Shown: piece by piece, positions 35,459-43,283 of the stretch | Layout of the letters: each line of letters opens with the position of its first letter | How positions within the stretch are numbered: position 1 is the stretch's first letter | Notes under the pieces: model-generated | Databases searched by the model: none | Told to the model about the DNA's origin: nothing | The model's input: the letters and a program-made list of their open reading frames with translations, nothing else | Source: Pirellulaceae bacterium | GTDB lineage: Bacteria > Planctomycetota > Planctomycetia > Pirellulales > Pirellulaceae | Length of the DNA: 43,283 bases | Assembly (NCBI GenBank): GCA_013002105.1 | Contig: JABDKS010000379.1 | Coordinates: forward strand, 1 to 43,283 | Reading direction: 5' to 3' | Program-made: the position numbers and the translations under genes

Positions 35459-35797
35459 ATGTTTAAGAAACTCTGTCTCGCGGCCGCGTTGGCCGTTGCC
35501 GGCCTTTTGGTCGTTGGCGATACGCAAGCCGAAGCTCAGCATTGCCGTTACGGATACGGCCACGGCGGGGGCATCGCGGTGTACGCCGCTCCGTCGTATC
35601 GTTCGTCTTACCGGCACGCCGTACCCTACCGACCGGTTTACGGTTCGAACTATCGTGGCGGCTTTGGTTACAACAGTTTTTACGGATCGCCCTATCGGTC
35701 GTATCGTGGCGGCTATGGATTTGGCTCGCCCTACTACGGTCGTGGCACGTCGATCGGCATTGGTCGCGGCGGCATTTCGATTGGGATCGGTTTCTAA
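35459..35797 (+). CDS. Small exported Gly/Tyr/Arg-rich protein
   Basis: A 112-aa protein with a standard signal peptide (MFKKLCLAAALAVAGLLVVG, cleavage after AEA near residue 26). The mature part is low complexity, made almost wholly of Gly, Tyr, Ser, Arg and Pro: YGHGGGIAVYAAPSYRSSY, YRGGYGFGSPYYGRG, ending ISIGIGF. GGAA lies before the ATG at 35459. An intrinsic terminator follows 29 bp later, so it is a single-gene unit. No function is known to me; a surface or matrix role is a guess from composition. Confidence 0.8.
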   Translation: MFKKLCLAAALAVAGLLVVGDTQAEAQHCRYGYGHGGGIAVYAAPSYRSSYRHAVPYRPVYGSNYRGGFGYNSFYGSPYRSYRGGYGFGSPYYGRGTSIGIGRGGISIGIGF

Positions 35798-35825
35798 CTG
35801 AGACCGGTTCGCAACTGACCCAGTA

Positions 35826-35862
35826 CGCGGAGTAATCTTTGCAGATTACTTCGCGTTTTTTT
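35826..35862 (+). terminator. Strong intrinsic terminator
   Basis: CGCGGAGTAATCT and AGATTACTTCGCG pair over 13 bp (one G-T) around a TTGC loop and are followed by seven T residues. It ends the transcript of the small Gly/Tyr-rich protein gene. Confidence 0.92.
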
Positions 35863-35970
35863 ATGCGCGTTGCTGGTTTTCGATCGCTGTCGACGGTCAA
35901 AATGATTTCAAGCGTTTATGCTGAGTGTTTGCTGATCTGCACCGTGGCATCTGTTAGTCGGCAGAGATCG

Positions 35971-36026
35971 GTAGGCCAGGATCTGTCCTGGCCGGTTTGC
36001 CCGCGGCAGGACAGATCCTGGCCTGC
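35971..36026. repeat. Nested palindromic element, best copy
   Basis: The left arm GTAGGCCAGGATCTGTCCTG (35971-35990) and right arm CAGGACAGATCCTGGCCTGC (36007-36026) are inverted repeats at 19 of 20 positions with a 16-bp spacer. Each arm also contains its own small hairpin (CCAGGA-TCTG-TCCTGG on the left, CAGGA-CAGA-TCCTG on the right). It lies 44 bp upstream of the FMN-binding protein start. It is the better-preserved relative of the element at 13832-13883. Confidence 0.88.
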
Positions 36027-36070
36027 GGCTTAGTGTCAGCGTGTCATTGATTCGAATTGAGATCCAAGCG

Positions 36071-37363
36071 ATGCCTTTACGCGGTCTGTTGGTTGTATTG
36101 ACGCTCGTTTGCGGCAGTTCGGTTTTTGCAGTCGACCTGGTGGAGTTTCTCAGCGGTGCGAAAGTCAGCGGTACGGTCAAGGAGATTCGCAAGACGGCCA
36201 AAGAATTCGATTTCCAGGCCACGATTGGGACGCGAACATCGGTTCGCACATATCCGTTCTCCAAGGTGCACGCGGTCACGCTTGACGGGAAACGTTTTGT
36301 TTTGACACCCAAGTCTGCCGCACCGGTTTCCGCTGGGCTGGATCCGAGCCAAGTGGTTCAGCGAAGTCGGGCGGAAATTCAGCGACTCATTGAGACGCAA
36401 GGCTCGCAGATGCCGGACTGGTTTGCGTCGACCGAGCTGGATTATCCCAAGACGCTGGATCTGTCTTGGCCCTTGAAACCGCCGCAAAAGGGTTGGAACA
36501 ACAAAGTGAACATGGGGCAGTACATCTGGGACATCATCCATCCCAATCCGTCTCGCTGGCAAAGTGGCATTAGGTTGGTTCACCACTGCATGTCACTGCA
36601 CGAGGGAAACCGCACGCTGTTGACCCGCGATCAAAAGACACTTGGGCGGATGTTTTTTGAATTGATGCAAGACTATCCACGGGCTGCTTACTGGTATCAG
36701 AAGGCACGTGTGGATAAGTCCGAGCCAGCCAGTGTCAACCTGGCCGAGTGCTATTGGCGGATGGGCAACCAGCAGCTCGCCGTGCAGCAGGTGACGACTC
36801 GAACCTACCTGGGTGGTGCCGCGGTCAAAACCGTCAAACTGTTTGGCGATATGGGAATGACCGACAAAGCCGTTTCACTTGCCAATCAGATGACCAACTC
36901 GGGGTCGTCCAATCAGGCGTTCCTGGCCGCGGGCGATGCATTACGGCAAGCGGGACGTTTGGACGAGGCGATTACCTACTACGAAAAGGTGATTCACGGC
37001 GATGGCTATCGAAACAAGGAGTACGAGAAACGTTTCGTTGCCCGCGCAAGCGAAAGTGTTCAATCGATTCGGTTGTTTGACAAGACGGATCCGAGTCAGG
37101 TTCCTGACGGAACCCACCACGCCAGTAGCACCGGTTACAACGGAGCGTTGAAAGTCGCCGTCGAAGTAGCGGGTGGCGAAATTGTTTCGGTCAAGGTGGT
37201 CGATCACCGCGAAAAGCAGTTCTATTCGGCGCTGACCGATACCGAAGCGAACATTTTGCAAGCGCAGAGTGTGCGGGGAATTGACGGGACCAGCGGTGCG
37301 ACCATTACATCCCAAGCGATCATCAATGCCACCGCCAAAGCGCTTGCCGAGGCATCCAAGTGA
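36071..37363 (+). CDS. Exported TPR protein with C-terminal covalent-FMN domain
   Basis: A 430-aa protein. A signal peptide (MPLRGLLVVLTLVCGSSVFA) is followed by a short SHD1/SH3-like segment (about 22-80). A helical TPR-like region covers about 180-330 (GRMFFELMQDYPRAAYWYQKA, GDALRQAGRLDEAITYYEKV). A C-terminal FMN_bind domain of about 80 residues starts near GYNGALKVAVEVAGGEIVSV. It ends with the flavinylation motif GTSGATITS, in which Thr411 would carry FMN by a phosphoester bond, as in NqrC and NosR. An ApbE flavin transferase is needed for this and is not in the window. The ATG at 36071 is chosen because the signal peptide starts there. Its TGA overlaps the GTG of the ferredoxin fusion by four bases, so the two are translationally coupled. 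Confidence 0.88.
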   Translation: MPLRGLLVVLTLVCGSSVFAVDLVEFLSGAKVSGTVKEIRKTAKEFDFQATIGTRTSVRTYPFSKVHAVTLDGKRFVLTPKSAAPVSAGLDPSQVVQRSRAEIQRLIETQGSQMPDWFASTELDYPKTLDLSWPLKPPQKGWNNKVNMGQYIWDIIHPNPSRWQSGIRLVHHCMSLHEGNRTLLTRDQKTLGRMFFELMQDYPRAAYWYQKARVDKSEPASVNLAECYWRMGNQQLAVQQVTTRTYLGGAAVKTVKLFGDMGMTDKAVSLANQMTNSGSSNQAFLAAGDALRQAGRLDEAITYYEKVIHGDGYRNKEYEKRFVARASESVQSIRLFDKTDPSQVPDGTHHASSTGYNGALKVAVEVAGGEIVSVKVVDHREKQFYSALTDTEANILQAQSVRGIDGTSGATITSQAIINATAKALAEASK

Positions 37364-39783
37364 TCCGTGGCGGAATCGCGCTGGTGTTGCTCTTGTCCAG
37401 TGCGATCGGTTTAGGGTTGTTCTTGACCGGGCATCGATTCACCACGGGCCTGCGCCCGGCGGTCAATCCGGTGGCGGTATCGTTGTTGACCGTTATTGCT
37501 GCTGCGTCAATTTGTGTTCTGTTGACGCAAGGCGACCGACGCTCGGACGCCGTGTTACGCCTGGACTGGTTTCTTCCGCAGTTGCGGCGTCTCAAGACCG
37601 GTCAAAAACGCAATGATCGGTTGATCGGTCGTTGGTTCAGTCGATTGTTGCCGATTGGATGGTTGTCCAACCATCACACCAAGCAGCGAGGACGTCTGCG
37701 CAAATGGCTGCGACACTTCGGGATCAGTTGGCTGGCATCGCCACCCCGCCGCGTCGTGCAGGCGATCTGCTTCATTACGTTCATTTGGCTGTTCTTTTAT
37801 GTTTGCTGGCCGTATGACGCTGAGCCGCGTGCTGCAGTGCAAATTTCCGACAATTGGCAGTTTGTCGACATGGATCAGGCCGACGGCAGCGTCACGTTTC
37901 AGGCGGTGGTCGTCCCTCCCTGGTTAAAACCGCCGCCGTCACAATCGCATCCGTCCACGATCCATTTCGGCGTTGCTGGTGGCCAAGCGGTACCGGGAAC
38001 GATTGTCGCACGGGCCGATCGACGTTTGACGATTCAGCCATCGACCGCCTTGTCGGACGAGACGTTCGACGCGTTACTGACCGGTACGGATTTGTGGCGG
38101 ATTTCGGATGCTGATCCGCAGGCGTGGCCATCACACTACGCTGACAATTTGTCTGAAAAGGAGCGATTGCCCGCCGAGTTGTTTTTGGCGATCGATCCGT
38201 TGGTCAGTTTGTCCACGGCCATTGCGTCGCGCAGTTGGGTTTGGTCGCTGGTTTGCGCTGCAATCATTGGCATCGTCTGCGTGCTGATTCCGCGAGGGTT
38301 TTGCGGATACCTGTGTCCGCTCGGTACGCTGATTGACTTGTTTGATTGGAGTGTGACAACCAGGACACAACGGTTTCGCGTCGCTGATGATGGATGGTGG
38401 GTCCACATCAAATACTACCTCCTTGGTGGGACCTTAATTGCCGCCGTTGGTGGCGTGTTAGTCAGCGGATTTGTATCGGCAATCCCTGTGATCACACGTG
38501 GAATGTTGTTCGTGGCCGATCCACTGCAAAGCGGGGTCAGTCGCGGTTGGCACTTGGTGCCTGGAATGAATGCGGGACATATCGTTTCCATTCTTCTTTT
38601 CGTTGGTGTGCTCTGTCTTGGATTCTTGCGACCGCGATTTTGGTGCAAATATGTTTGCCCCAGCGGCGCAGTTTTCTCGGTTGCCAATCTGTTTCGCGTG
38701 ACCGAGCGTAAGGTCGAATCCTCGTGCATCAATTGCAATAAGTGTGTCGAGATCTGTCCGTTTGATGCAATCAAACCTGATTTCACGACTCGCGAGACCG
38801 ATTGCACGATGTGTCAGTCATGCGGCGGTGTCTGTCCCACCCATGCGATCAAGTTTGTCGAGAGATGGAATGTGGTCGAATTGAAGGTCGAAAACGAACC
38901 GCCGACCAAAGAGACATCGCTGGGACGTCGTGGATTTCTATCGTTGGCTGCCGGAACCGCTGCTGCGACTGTCGGCGGCGCGACTGTCGCCGGAGGGACC
39001 AAGTTGTTTGGCGCCAATCTGGATGATCCCAACGCGGTGCGTCCGATTCGACCACCCGGTAGTGTGCCCGAGCAAGAGTTCTTGCAGATGTGCATTCGCT
39101 GTGGTGAATGTTTCAAAGCCTGTCCAAACAACGTCCTACAAGCTCAGGGTTTTCAACAGGGACTCGAAGGTCTATGGACGCCCGAAGTCGTGGCCGACTG
39201 GGCAGGTTGTGAAAGTAGTTGCAACGCATGCGGGCAAGTCTGTCCCACCGGAGCGATTCGCGCGCTGCCGATCGAGGAAAAACGCGTTGCACGAATGGGG
39301 CTGGCGATCGTTAACGAATCAACGTGTTTGCCGTTTGCCGCTCGCGAGGACTGTGACCTGTGCGTGCAAGAATGCAACGCTGCAGGTTACGAAGCGATCG
39401 AGTACACACAAGTGGGAACACAGGTCGATGACAACGGATTGCCCATCGAGGGCACTGGTAGGCTGGCCCCGGTCGTATTAGCCGACAAGTGTGTCGGTTG
39501 CGGGCTCTGTCAGACGCGATGTGTCGCTATCAATGTCAAAGAGAAGAACTTGCTTTCGCATTCCGCGATCATTGTCCAGGCTGGCCCGGGCAAGGAGGAT
39601 CGCCTGATGAGTGGATCCTACATCCAACTGCGGCAGCAACGCGACAAACAGGCACGTGTTGGGTTACCGATCATTGATCCAAAGCCATCCATGCCACCCA
39701 GAGCACCTCAGGCGAGCGAGGCACGGGATACGGGGTCCCGTGAAAATGAGACCAGTGATTCAGAGAACCCATTCGGGTTGTGA
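37360..39783 (+). CDS. NapH-NapG-type polyferredoxin fusion with internal twin-arginine motif
   Basis: An 807-aa membrane iron-sulfur protein. The N-terminal part is NosR/NapH-like: helices near 3-22, 34-53 and 126-146, a non-cytosolic domain at about 150-290, then more helices with CGYLCPLG (about 318) and CKYVCPSG (about 430). Two ferredoxin sites follow, CINCNKCVEICP and CTMCQSCGGVCP. Near residues 523-524 a twin-arginine motif (LGRRGFLSLAAG) with a hydrophobic stretch starts a NapG/MauM-like half with four more Cys sets: CIRCGECFKACP, CESSCNACGQVCP, CLPFAAREDCDLCVQEC and CVGCGLCQTRC. It likely moves electrons from the membrane quinone pool or cytosol to exported acceptors. The GTG start overlaps the stop of the FMN protein gene. 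Confidence 0.9.
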   Translation: MIRGGIALVLLLSSAIGLGLFLTGHRFTTGLRPAVNPVAVSLLTVIAAASICVLLTQGDRRSDAVLRLDWFLPQLRRLKTGQKRNDRLIGRWFSRLLPIGWLSNHHTKQRGRLRKWLRHFGISWLASPPRRVVQAICFITFIWLFFYVCWPYDAEPRAAVQISDNWQFVDMDQADGSVTFQAVVVPPWLKPPPSQSHPSTIHFGVAGGQAVPGTIVARADRRLTIQPSTALSDETFDALLTGTDLWRISDADPQAWPSHYADNLSEKERLPAELFLAIDPLVSLSTAIASRSWVWSLVCAAIIGIVCVLIPRGFCGYLCPLGTLIDLFDWSVTTRTQRFRVADDGWWVHIKYYLLGGTLIAAVGGVLVSGFVSAIPVITRGMLFVADPLQSGVSRGWHLVPGMNAGHIVSILLFVGVLCLGFLRPRFWCKYVCPSGAVFSVANLFRVTERKVESSCINCNKCVEICPFDAIKPDFTTRETDCTMCQSCGGVCPTHAIKFVERWNVVELKVENEPPTKETSLGRRGFLSLAAGTAAATVGGATVAGGTKLFGANLDDPNAVRPIRPPGSVPEQEFLQMCIRCGECFKACPNNVLQAQGFQQGLEGLWTPEVVADWAGCESSCNACGQVCPTGAIRALPIEEKRVARMGLAIVNESTCLPFAAREDCDLCVQECNAAGYEAIEYTQVGTQVDDNGLPIEGTGRLAPVVLADKCVGCGLCQTRCVAINVKEKNLLSHSAIIVQAGPGKEDRLMSGSYIQLRQQRDKQARVGLPIIDPKPSMPPRAPQASEARDTGSRENETSDSENPFGL

Positions 39784-40072
39784 TCTCGGGCAGGACCAGC
39801 GTTTTAGGGTCCATTGGAGTGGCTGGCACTGCAATGGTCGTGGCGGAAAAACATCGAGCGAAATCGATGGAAACGACCTAATAAACGGGTTGCCCGAGCG
39901 TTAATCCTTTCGTGGCAGCATTGGCAATGAGTACCGCTTCGGTGGCGAAATCACCGGTAGAATGACGGGGTAGTCGATTGGCACAGCGGGTCGCAATCGT
40001 GAGTAAATCACAATCTTGGGTTCATGACGATGTTCCGTCCGGATCCTCTTTTCTTATTGGTGAGTCAACAAA

Positions 40073-42517
40073 ATGTTTTGCAAAATGACTTCGGCCGCCG
40101 TTTTCTCCGGTGCATTGGCGGGCTTGATGATGGTGGCATGGTCGCCCAACGTTCTTGCTCAAGGAATGCTGATTTCCAGTGATCCCAATGACCGGCATCG
40201 CATGCCGCGGATCATGCCACGTCCAACGCCGGGACAGCCGGGTTTTCTGTATGACATTGCCAAGTTGGAGATCGACGCATCGATTCGCGACCAGGTGGCG
40301 GAAGTTCAAGTCGGGCAGACGTTCAAGAATCGCACGAATCGCGTATTGCAGGTGAAATTCGTTTTTCCGCTGCCCTACGACGGTGCGATCGACCAGATGA
40401 CATTCATGGTCGACGGCGAAGAGCTCGAAGGTCGATTGTTAGAAGCTGACAAGGCTCGCGAGATTTATCAGTCCTACGTGCGACGCAGCCAGGATCCAGC
40501 GCTGGTGCAGTGGATTGGAACCGGAATGTTTCAGACACAGGTTTTCCCCGTGCCGGCGGGTGCCGAGCGAACCGTTTCGCTGCGGTACACACAACTGTGT
40601 AAACGTAGCGGAACATTGAATGACTGGTTGTTGCCGCTGGCGCCGACCAAGTTCACCTGCAGCCCGATCGGCGAAATTGCGATCCGCGGCCGAATCCGCA
40701 GCGATACCAAACTGGGCAATGTTTACAGCCCGTCACACGACATCGAGATCGATCGCAGTGGTGACAACGTGGTCAAGTTCCAATACAAGGCGAAAGCCAA
40801 GGTCCCCGGCAGCGACTTTCGCGTGATGTGGGATACCGGCGATAGTCCGGTGCAAGTCTCTGTGGTCGCTCATCGACCGGACAAGAACCAAGACGGCTAT
40901 TTCATGTTGATGATTCAGCCGCAATTTGACGAACCAACTGGCGGGGAAGACAAGATCGGCAAGAACGTCGTTTTGGTGATGGACAAAAGCGGCAGTATGC
41001 GCGGCGAAAAGATCGATCAAGCGCGCCGTGCGGCGAATTATGTCGTCGACCATCTCAAGGGACGCGATCAGTTTACGCTGATCAACTACGACAGCGTCGT
41101 GGAAAATTTTCGCAGCGAACTGACGTCAGCCGACAAGGAGACGCGCACCGATGCGAAGGAGTACATCGATTCGATGTTGGCCGGCGGAAGTACGAATATC
41201 AATGAGGCGCTTTCCCAAGCACTGAAGATGACCGAGGGGGCAGATGGCCCTGTCTATGTTGTATTCATGACCGACGGTCGCCCGACCGTCGGCGAACGTA
41301 ATGCGATGAAGATCGCCGACAATGCGAAGAACAATTTGCGTGAGGGCACGCGATTGTTTTCGCTGGGAGTCGGTCACGACGTGAACAGTCGCTTGCTGGA
41401 TAAATTGGCCAGCATTTGTCTCGGGCAAACCACGTACGTCCGCCCCGGCGAACCGTTGGATGATGTTGTCAGCCATCTGTACGACCGGATTGGCGCCCCG
41501 GCGCTGACCGATGCGTCATTGAAGTTGACGGTCGACGGCAAAGAGGGCCGTACGCGGCAGCTGTATCCGTCGGACATGTATGACTTGTTTTCCGGAGACC
41601 AGTTGGTGATCGTCGGCCGCTATCGCAAACAGGGTCAGTTGCAAATCAAACTGACGGGCGACTATTTGGGGAAACCGCAGAAGTTTGTATTCGAGGACGA
41701 GTTGCCCAAAACGACCAGTAGTGGCAAGAACGTGTTTGTCGAAAGGCTCTGGGCGACACGACGGATTGGGCAAATTATCGACGAGATTGATTTGCATGGT
41801 GAGAATAAGGAGATGGTCGACGAATTGATCGTGTTGAGCAAACGACACGGGATCCTGACGCCGTACACGGCTTATTTGGCCGAAGAGCAGACCGATCTAA
41901 ATGACATCAGCTCGGGACGTCGCGTAACCCGGCTTGGGCTGCAGCGTCTGTCCGAAGAGTCGGGACCGCGTGCGTTCCGACAACGAGCGCTCAAGAGTGA
42001 TTTTAAGTCGGCAGATCGGCCAGCCGATGCGTTTGCCGACAGCGAATCGCTTGAAATGGGGATGCGCATCGCTGCCAATGCGCCGGCATCACGTCCCCAG
42101 GCGTCAGATCCATTCGGCGCCAGCGGTGCTGGCGGTGGTGGCGCCGGCGGTGGGCGACAATCCGGTTCGTTGGGCGGTTTCGCAAGGGGTGGGGTTAATA
42201 AGTCCATTGCGCCAAAACCTGCAATGATCGACACCGTGGACGAGGCGAAATCCGAGCAGTCGGTCAGTGGCATCGAACGCGTCAAACGGATCGGATCCAA
42301 GACGTTTTACTTGCGTGGCAATCGATACGTCGATGGTGACGCGACGAAGGAGCAGATCGACGCGGCCAAATCCATCGAACAGTTCAGTGACGCCTATTTC
42401 AAGTTACTCAAAGATCTGGACGAGGACGCCAAGGCGTATCTGGCTCAAGAAATCGAAGTCCTGGTCGTGATCAACGAAAAGGCCTACGTGATCCAACTGC
42501 CTCAACCGAAGAAGTAG
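40073..42517 (+). CDS. Exported VIT and VWA domain protein
   Basis: An 814-aa protein with a signal peptide (cleavage after VLA near residue 29). A VIT domain (about 60-190) contains QTFKNRTNRVLQVKFVFPLP and DKAREIYQSYVRRSQDPALV. A VWA domain (about 290-470) has a complete metal-ion adhesion site: DKSGSM at Asp304, the Thr in GGSTNINEAL and the Asp in MTDGRPTVG. A C-terminal region follows with RRIGQIIDEIDLHG and a Gly-rich spacer (GASGAGGGGAGGG). The layout resembles inter-alpha-trypsin-inhibitor heavy chains and their many bacterial relatives; the bacterial role is unclear, probably surface or matrix binding. It starts 289 bp after the polyferredoxin gene, so co-transcription is uncertain. 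M5 is an alternative start. Confidence 0.92.
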   Translation: MFCKMTSAAVFSGALAGLMMVAWSPNVLAQGMLISSDPNDRHRMPRIMPRPTPGQPGFLYDIAKLEIDASIRDQVAEVQVGQTFKNRTNRVLQVKFVFPLPYDGAIDQMTFMVDGEELEGRLLEADKAREIYQSYVRRSQDPALVQWIGTGMFQTQVFPVPAGAERTVSLRYTQLCKRSGTLNDWLLPLAPTKFTCSPIGEIAIRGRIRSDTKLGNVYSPSHDIEIDRSGDNVVKFQYKAKAKVPGSDFRVMWDTGDSPVQVSVVAHRPDKNQDGYFMLMIQPQFDEPTGGEDKIGKNVVLVMDKSGSMRGEKIDQARRAANYVVDHLKGRDQFTLINYDSVVENFRSELTSADKETRTDAKEYIDSMLAGGSTNINEALSQALKMTEGADGPVYVVFMTDGRPTVGERNAMKIADNAKNNLREGTRLFSLGVGHDVNSRLLDKLASICLGQTTYVRPGEPLDDVVSHLYDRIGAPALTDASLKLTVDGKEGRTRQLYPSDMYDLFSGDQLVIVGRYRKQGQLQIKLTGDYLGKPQKFVFEDELPKTTSSGKNVFVERLWATRRIGQIIDEIDLHGENKEMVDELIVLSKRHGILTPYTAYLAEEQTDLNDISSGRRVTRLGLQRLSEESGPRAFRQRALKSDFKSADRPADAFADSESLEMGMRIAANAPASRPQASDPFGASGAGGGGAGGGRQSGSLGGFARGGVNKSIAPKPAMIDTVDEAKSEQSVSGIERVKRIGSKTFYLRGNRYVDGDATKEQIDAAKSIEQFSDAYFKLLKDLDEDAKAYLAQEIEVLVVINEKAYVIQLPQPKK

Positions 42518-42561
42518 CGGCCGCCCCACAGGCCTTTGCGCTAACCGGTCCGCCTTGCCAA

Positions 42562-43283
42562 CTAAACGCTGCCGGCGAGTTGCTTGATTTCATCGGGTGT
42601 GAATTTGCGATGCAGTCTCGCGCCCATTTGGCTGACGATGCGGGCGGCTGCGTGGGAGGCGAGGTGTCCGGCTTGTTGCCAACTCATGCCGTTGGTGATT
42701 CCATATAGCAATGCACCGGCGTACATGTCGCCGGCACCCGTTGTATCGATCGCTTTGACCTCGACGCCTTCGACCGGCAAGGCGTCACCACCGTGCATCA
42801 CGATCGAGCCTTTACCACCCAGGGTCAGCGCGACATTTTGGCAATGATCGTGAATTTTTGCCGCACACTGAATCGGATCGGTTTCACCGGTCAGGCTGGT
42901 TGCTTCTTGTTCATTACAGAAAAACAGATCAACCGGTCCCGTGATCAATTCCCAGATTTCGTCTTTGAGCATGTTGACCAAGAACGGGTCGGACGCCGTG
43001 AAGGCGACTTTGATATTGTTCTTTTTGGCGATGTCAATCGCTTTGTAGGCAGCCGCTTTGGTGGCATCGCCGGTCAAAAGGTAACCCTCGATATACACGT
43101 ACTCGGAATCCACAATGGTGGCTTCGTCGATATCGCCGGTGTCGAGCGTTGCCGAGGCGCCCAGGTTGGTCAGCATGGTTCGCTGCGCGTCTTGGGTGAT
43201 CAAAACCGCGCAGGTCCCGGTGGGTGCATCGGTGGCGGGTTTGACATGAATGTCAATTCCCAGTTCGCGAATGTCTTCTAGAA
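42562..43283 (-). CDS. PfkB-family carbohydrate/nucleoside kinase, 5' end outside the window
   Basis: The frame is open to the right edge, so the N-terminus (substrate lid and first glycine motif) is missing; 240 residues are visible. [17 protein letters not shown] and LGASATL match the mid-domain of adenosine-kinase-like PfkB enzymes. The C-terminal signature [16 protein letters not shown] carries the catalytic Asp in GAGD and the anion hole. [12 protein letters not shown] and [11 protein letters not shown] are also typical. It phosphorylates a sugar or nucleoside (adenosine-like in this subgroup), but the substrate cannot be settled without the N-terminus. It is convergent with the VIT-VWA gene, 44 bp apart. 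Confidence 0.9.
   Translation of the reverse strand, partial: LEDIRELGIDIHVKPATDAPTGTCAVLITQDAQRTMLTNLGASATLDTGDIDEATIVDSEYVYIEGYLLTGDATKAAAYKAIDIAKKNNIKVAFTASDPFLVNMLKDEIWELITGPVDLFFCNEQEATSLTGETDPIQCAAKIHDHCQNVALTLGGKGSIVMHGGDALPVEGVEVKAIDTTGAGDMYAGALLYGITNGMSWQQAGHLASHAAARIVSQMGARLHRKFTPDEIKQLAGSV

Noticed and set aside
39972..39995. Sigma-54 promoter before the VIT-VWA gene (TTGGCACAGCGGGTCGCA)
   Set aside because: The GG and GC elements are one base too far apart for the -24/-12 consensus.
1..43283. tRNA, rRNA, riboswitch, insertion sequence, prophage or integron genes
   Set aside because: I looked for conserved cloverleaf ends, rRNA cores, transposase and integrase motifs and found none; short or unusual RNAs could be missed without a covariance-model search.

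Overview
The window reads as a chromosomal segment of a planctomycete, most likely a Rhodopirellula-like member of the Pirellulaceae. The evidence is a DUF1559 protein with a pseudopilin-type N-terminus, several small secreted Gly/Tyr- or His-rich proteins, a VIT-VWA protein, a large Sec-dependent MscS channel, moderate GC, frequent TTG/GTG starts, poorly conserved Shine-Dalgarno sequences and palindrome-rich intergenic DNA. I recognise 31 protein genes. I see no rRNA, tRNA, CRISPR array, transposase or phage gene.

Layout. 1-281 holds an 18-bp tandem repeat beyond the end of a LolD-like ABC ATPase gene (minus, to 950). 1062-3908 is a cation-chloride-cotransporter-like permease with a universal stress protein gene upstream. 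4361-8023 is a very large MscS-type channel, divergent from a DedA/VTT membrane protein. 8911-11386 is a likely minus-strand operon: fabI, a thioredoxin-fold protein and a prenyltransferase-like toroid protein. A GAF/sigma-54 activator runs divergently from fabI (11665-13665). After an intergenic patch with two palindromic elements and a 14-bp tandem repeat come an alpha/beta hydrolase, a DinB-fold protein, the DUF1559 pseudopilin-like protein, a His/Cys-rich exported protein, a DUF4112 protein and a Nei/Fpg glycosylase. 19651-22146 carries an RTX-repeat protein and an FAD monooxygenase. 22763-25154 is a second transporter plus Usp pair. 25296-28773 is a tadA-tadB-tadC cluster (minus), preceded by two small secreted proteins. 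30604-35149 encodes a type IIA topoisomerase pair with topoisomerase IV-like features. 35459-35797 is a tiny secreted Gly/Tyr/Arg-rich protein.

36071-39783 is the most interesting part. Two overlapping genes encode an exported TPR protein with a C-terminal covalent-FMN domain and an 807-aa NapH-NapG-type fusion. The fusion has polytopic segments, two CxxxCP motifs, six further Cys clusters and a twin-arginine motif in the middle of the chain. Together they look like a split, NosR-like electron conduit between the membrane and the cell exterior. A VIT-VWA protein follows, and a PfkB-family sugar/nucleoside kinase gene runs off the right edge.

Structural DNA worth attention: three nested palindromes (13722-13777, 13832-13883, 35971-36026). 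The second and third are diverged copies of one dispersed element. There are also tandem repeats at 13-156 and 13972-14027 and several terminator hairpins. All functional calls come from reading the sequence by eye; no database search was run.
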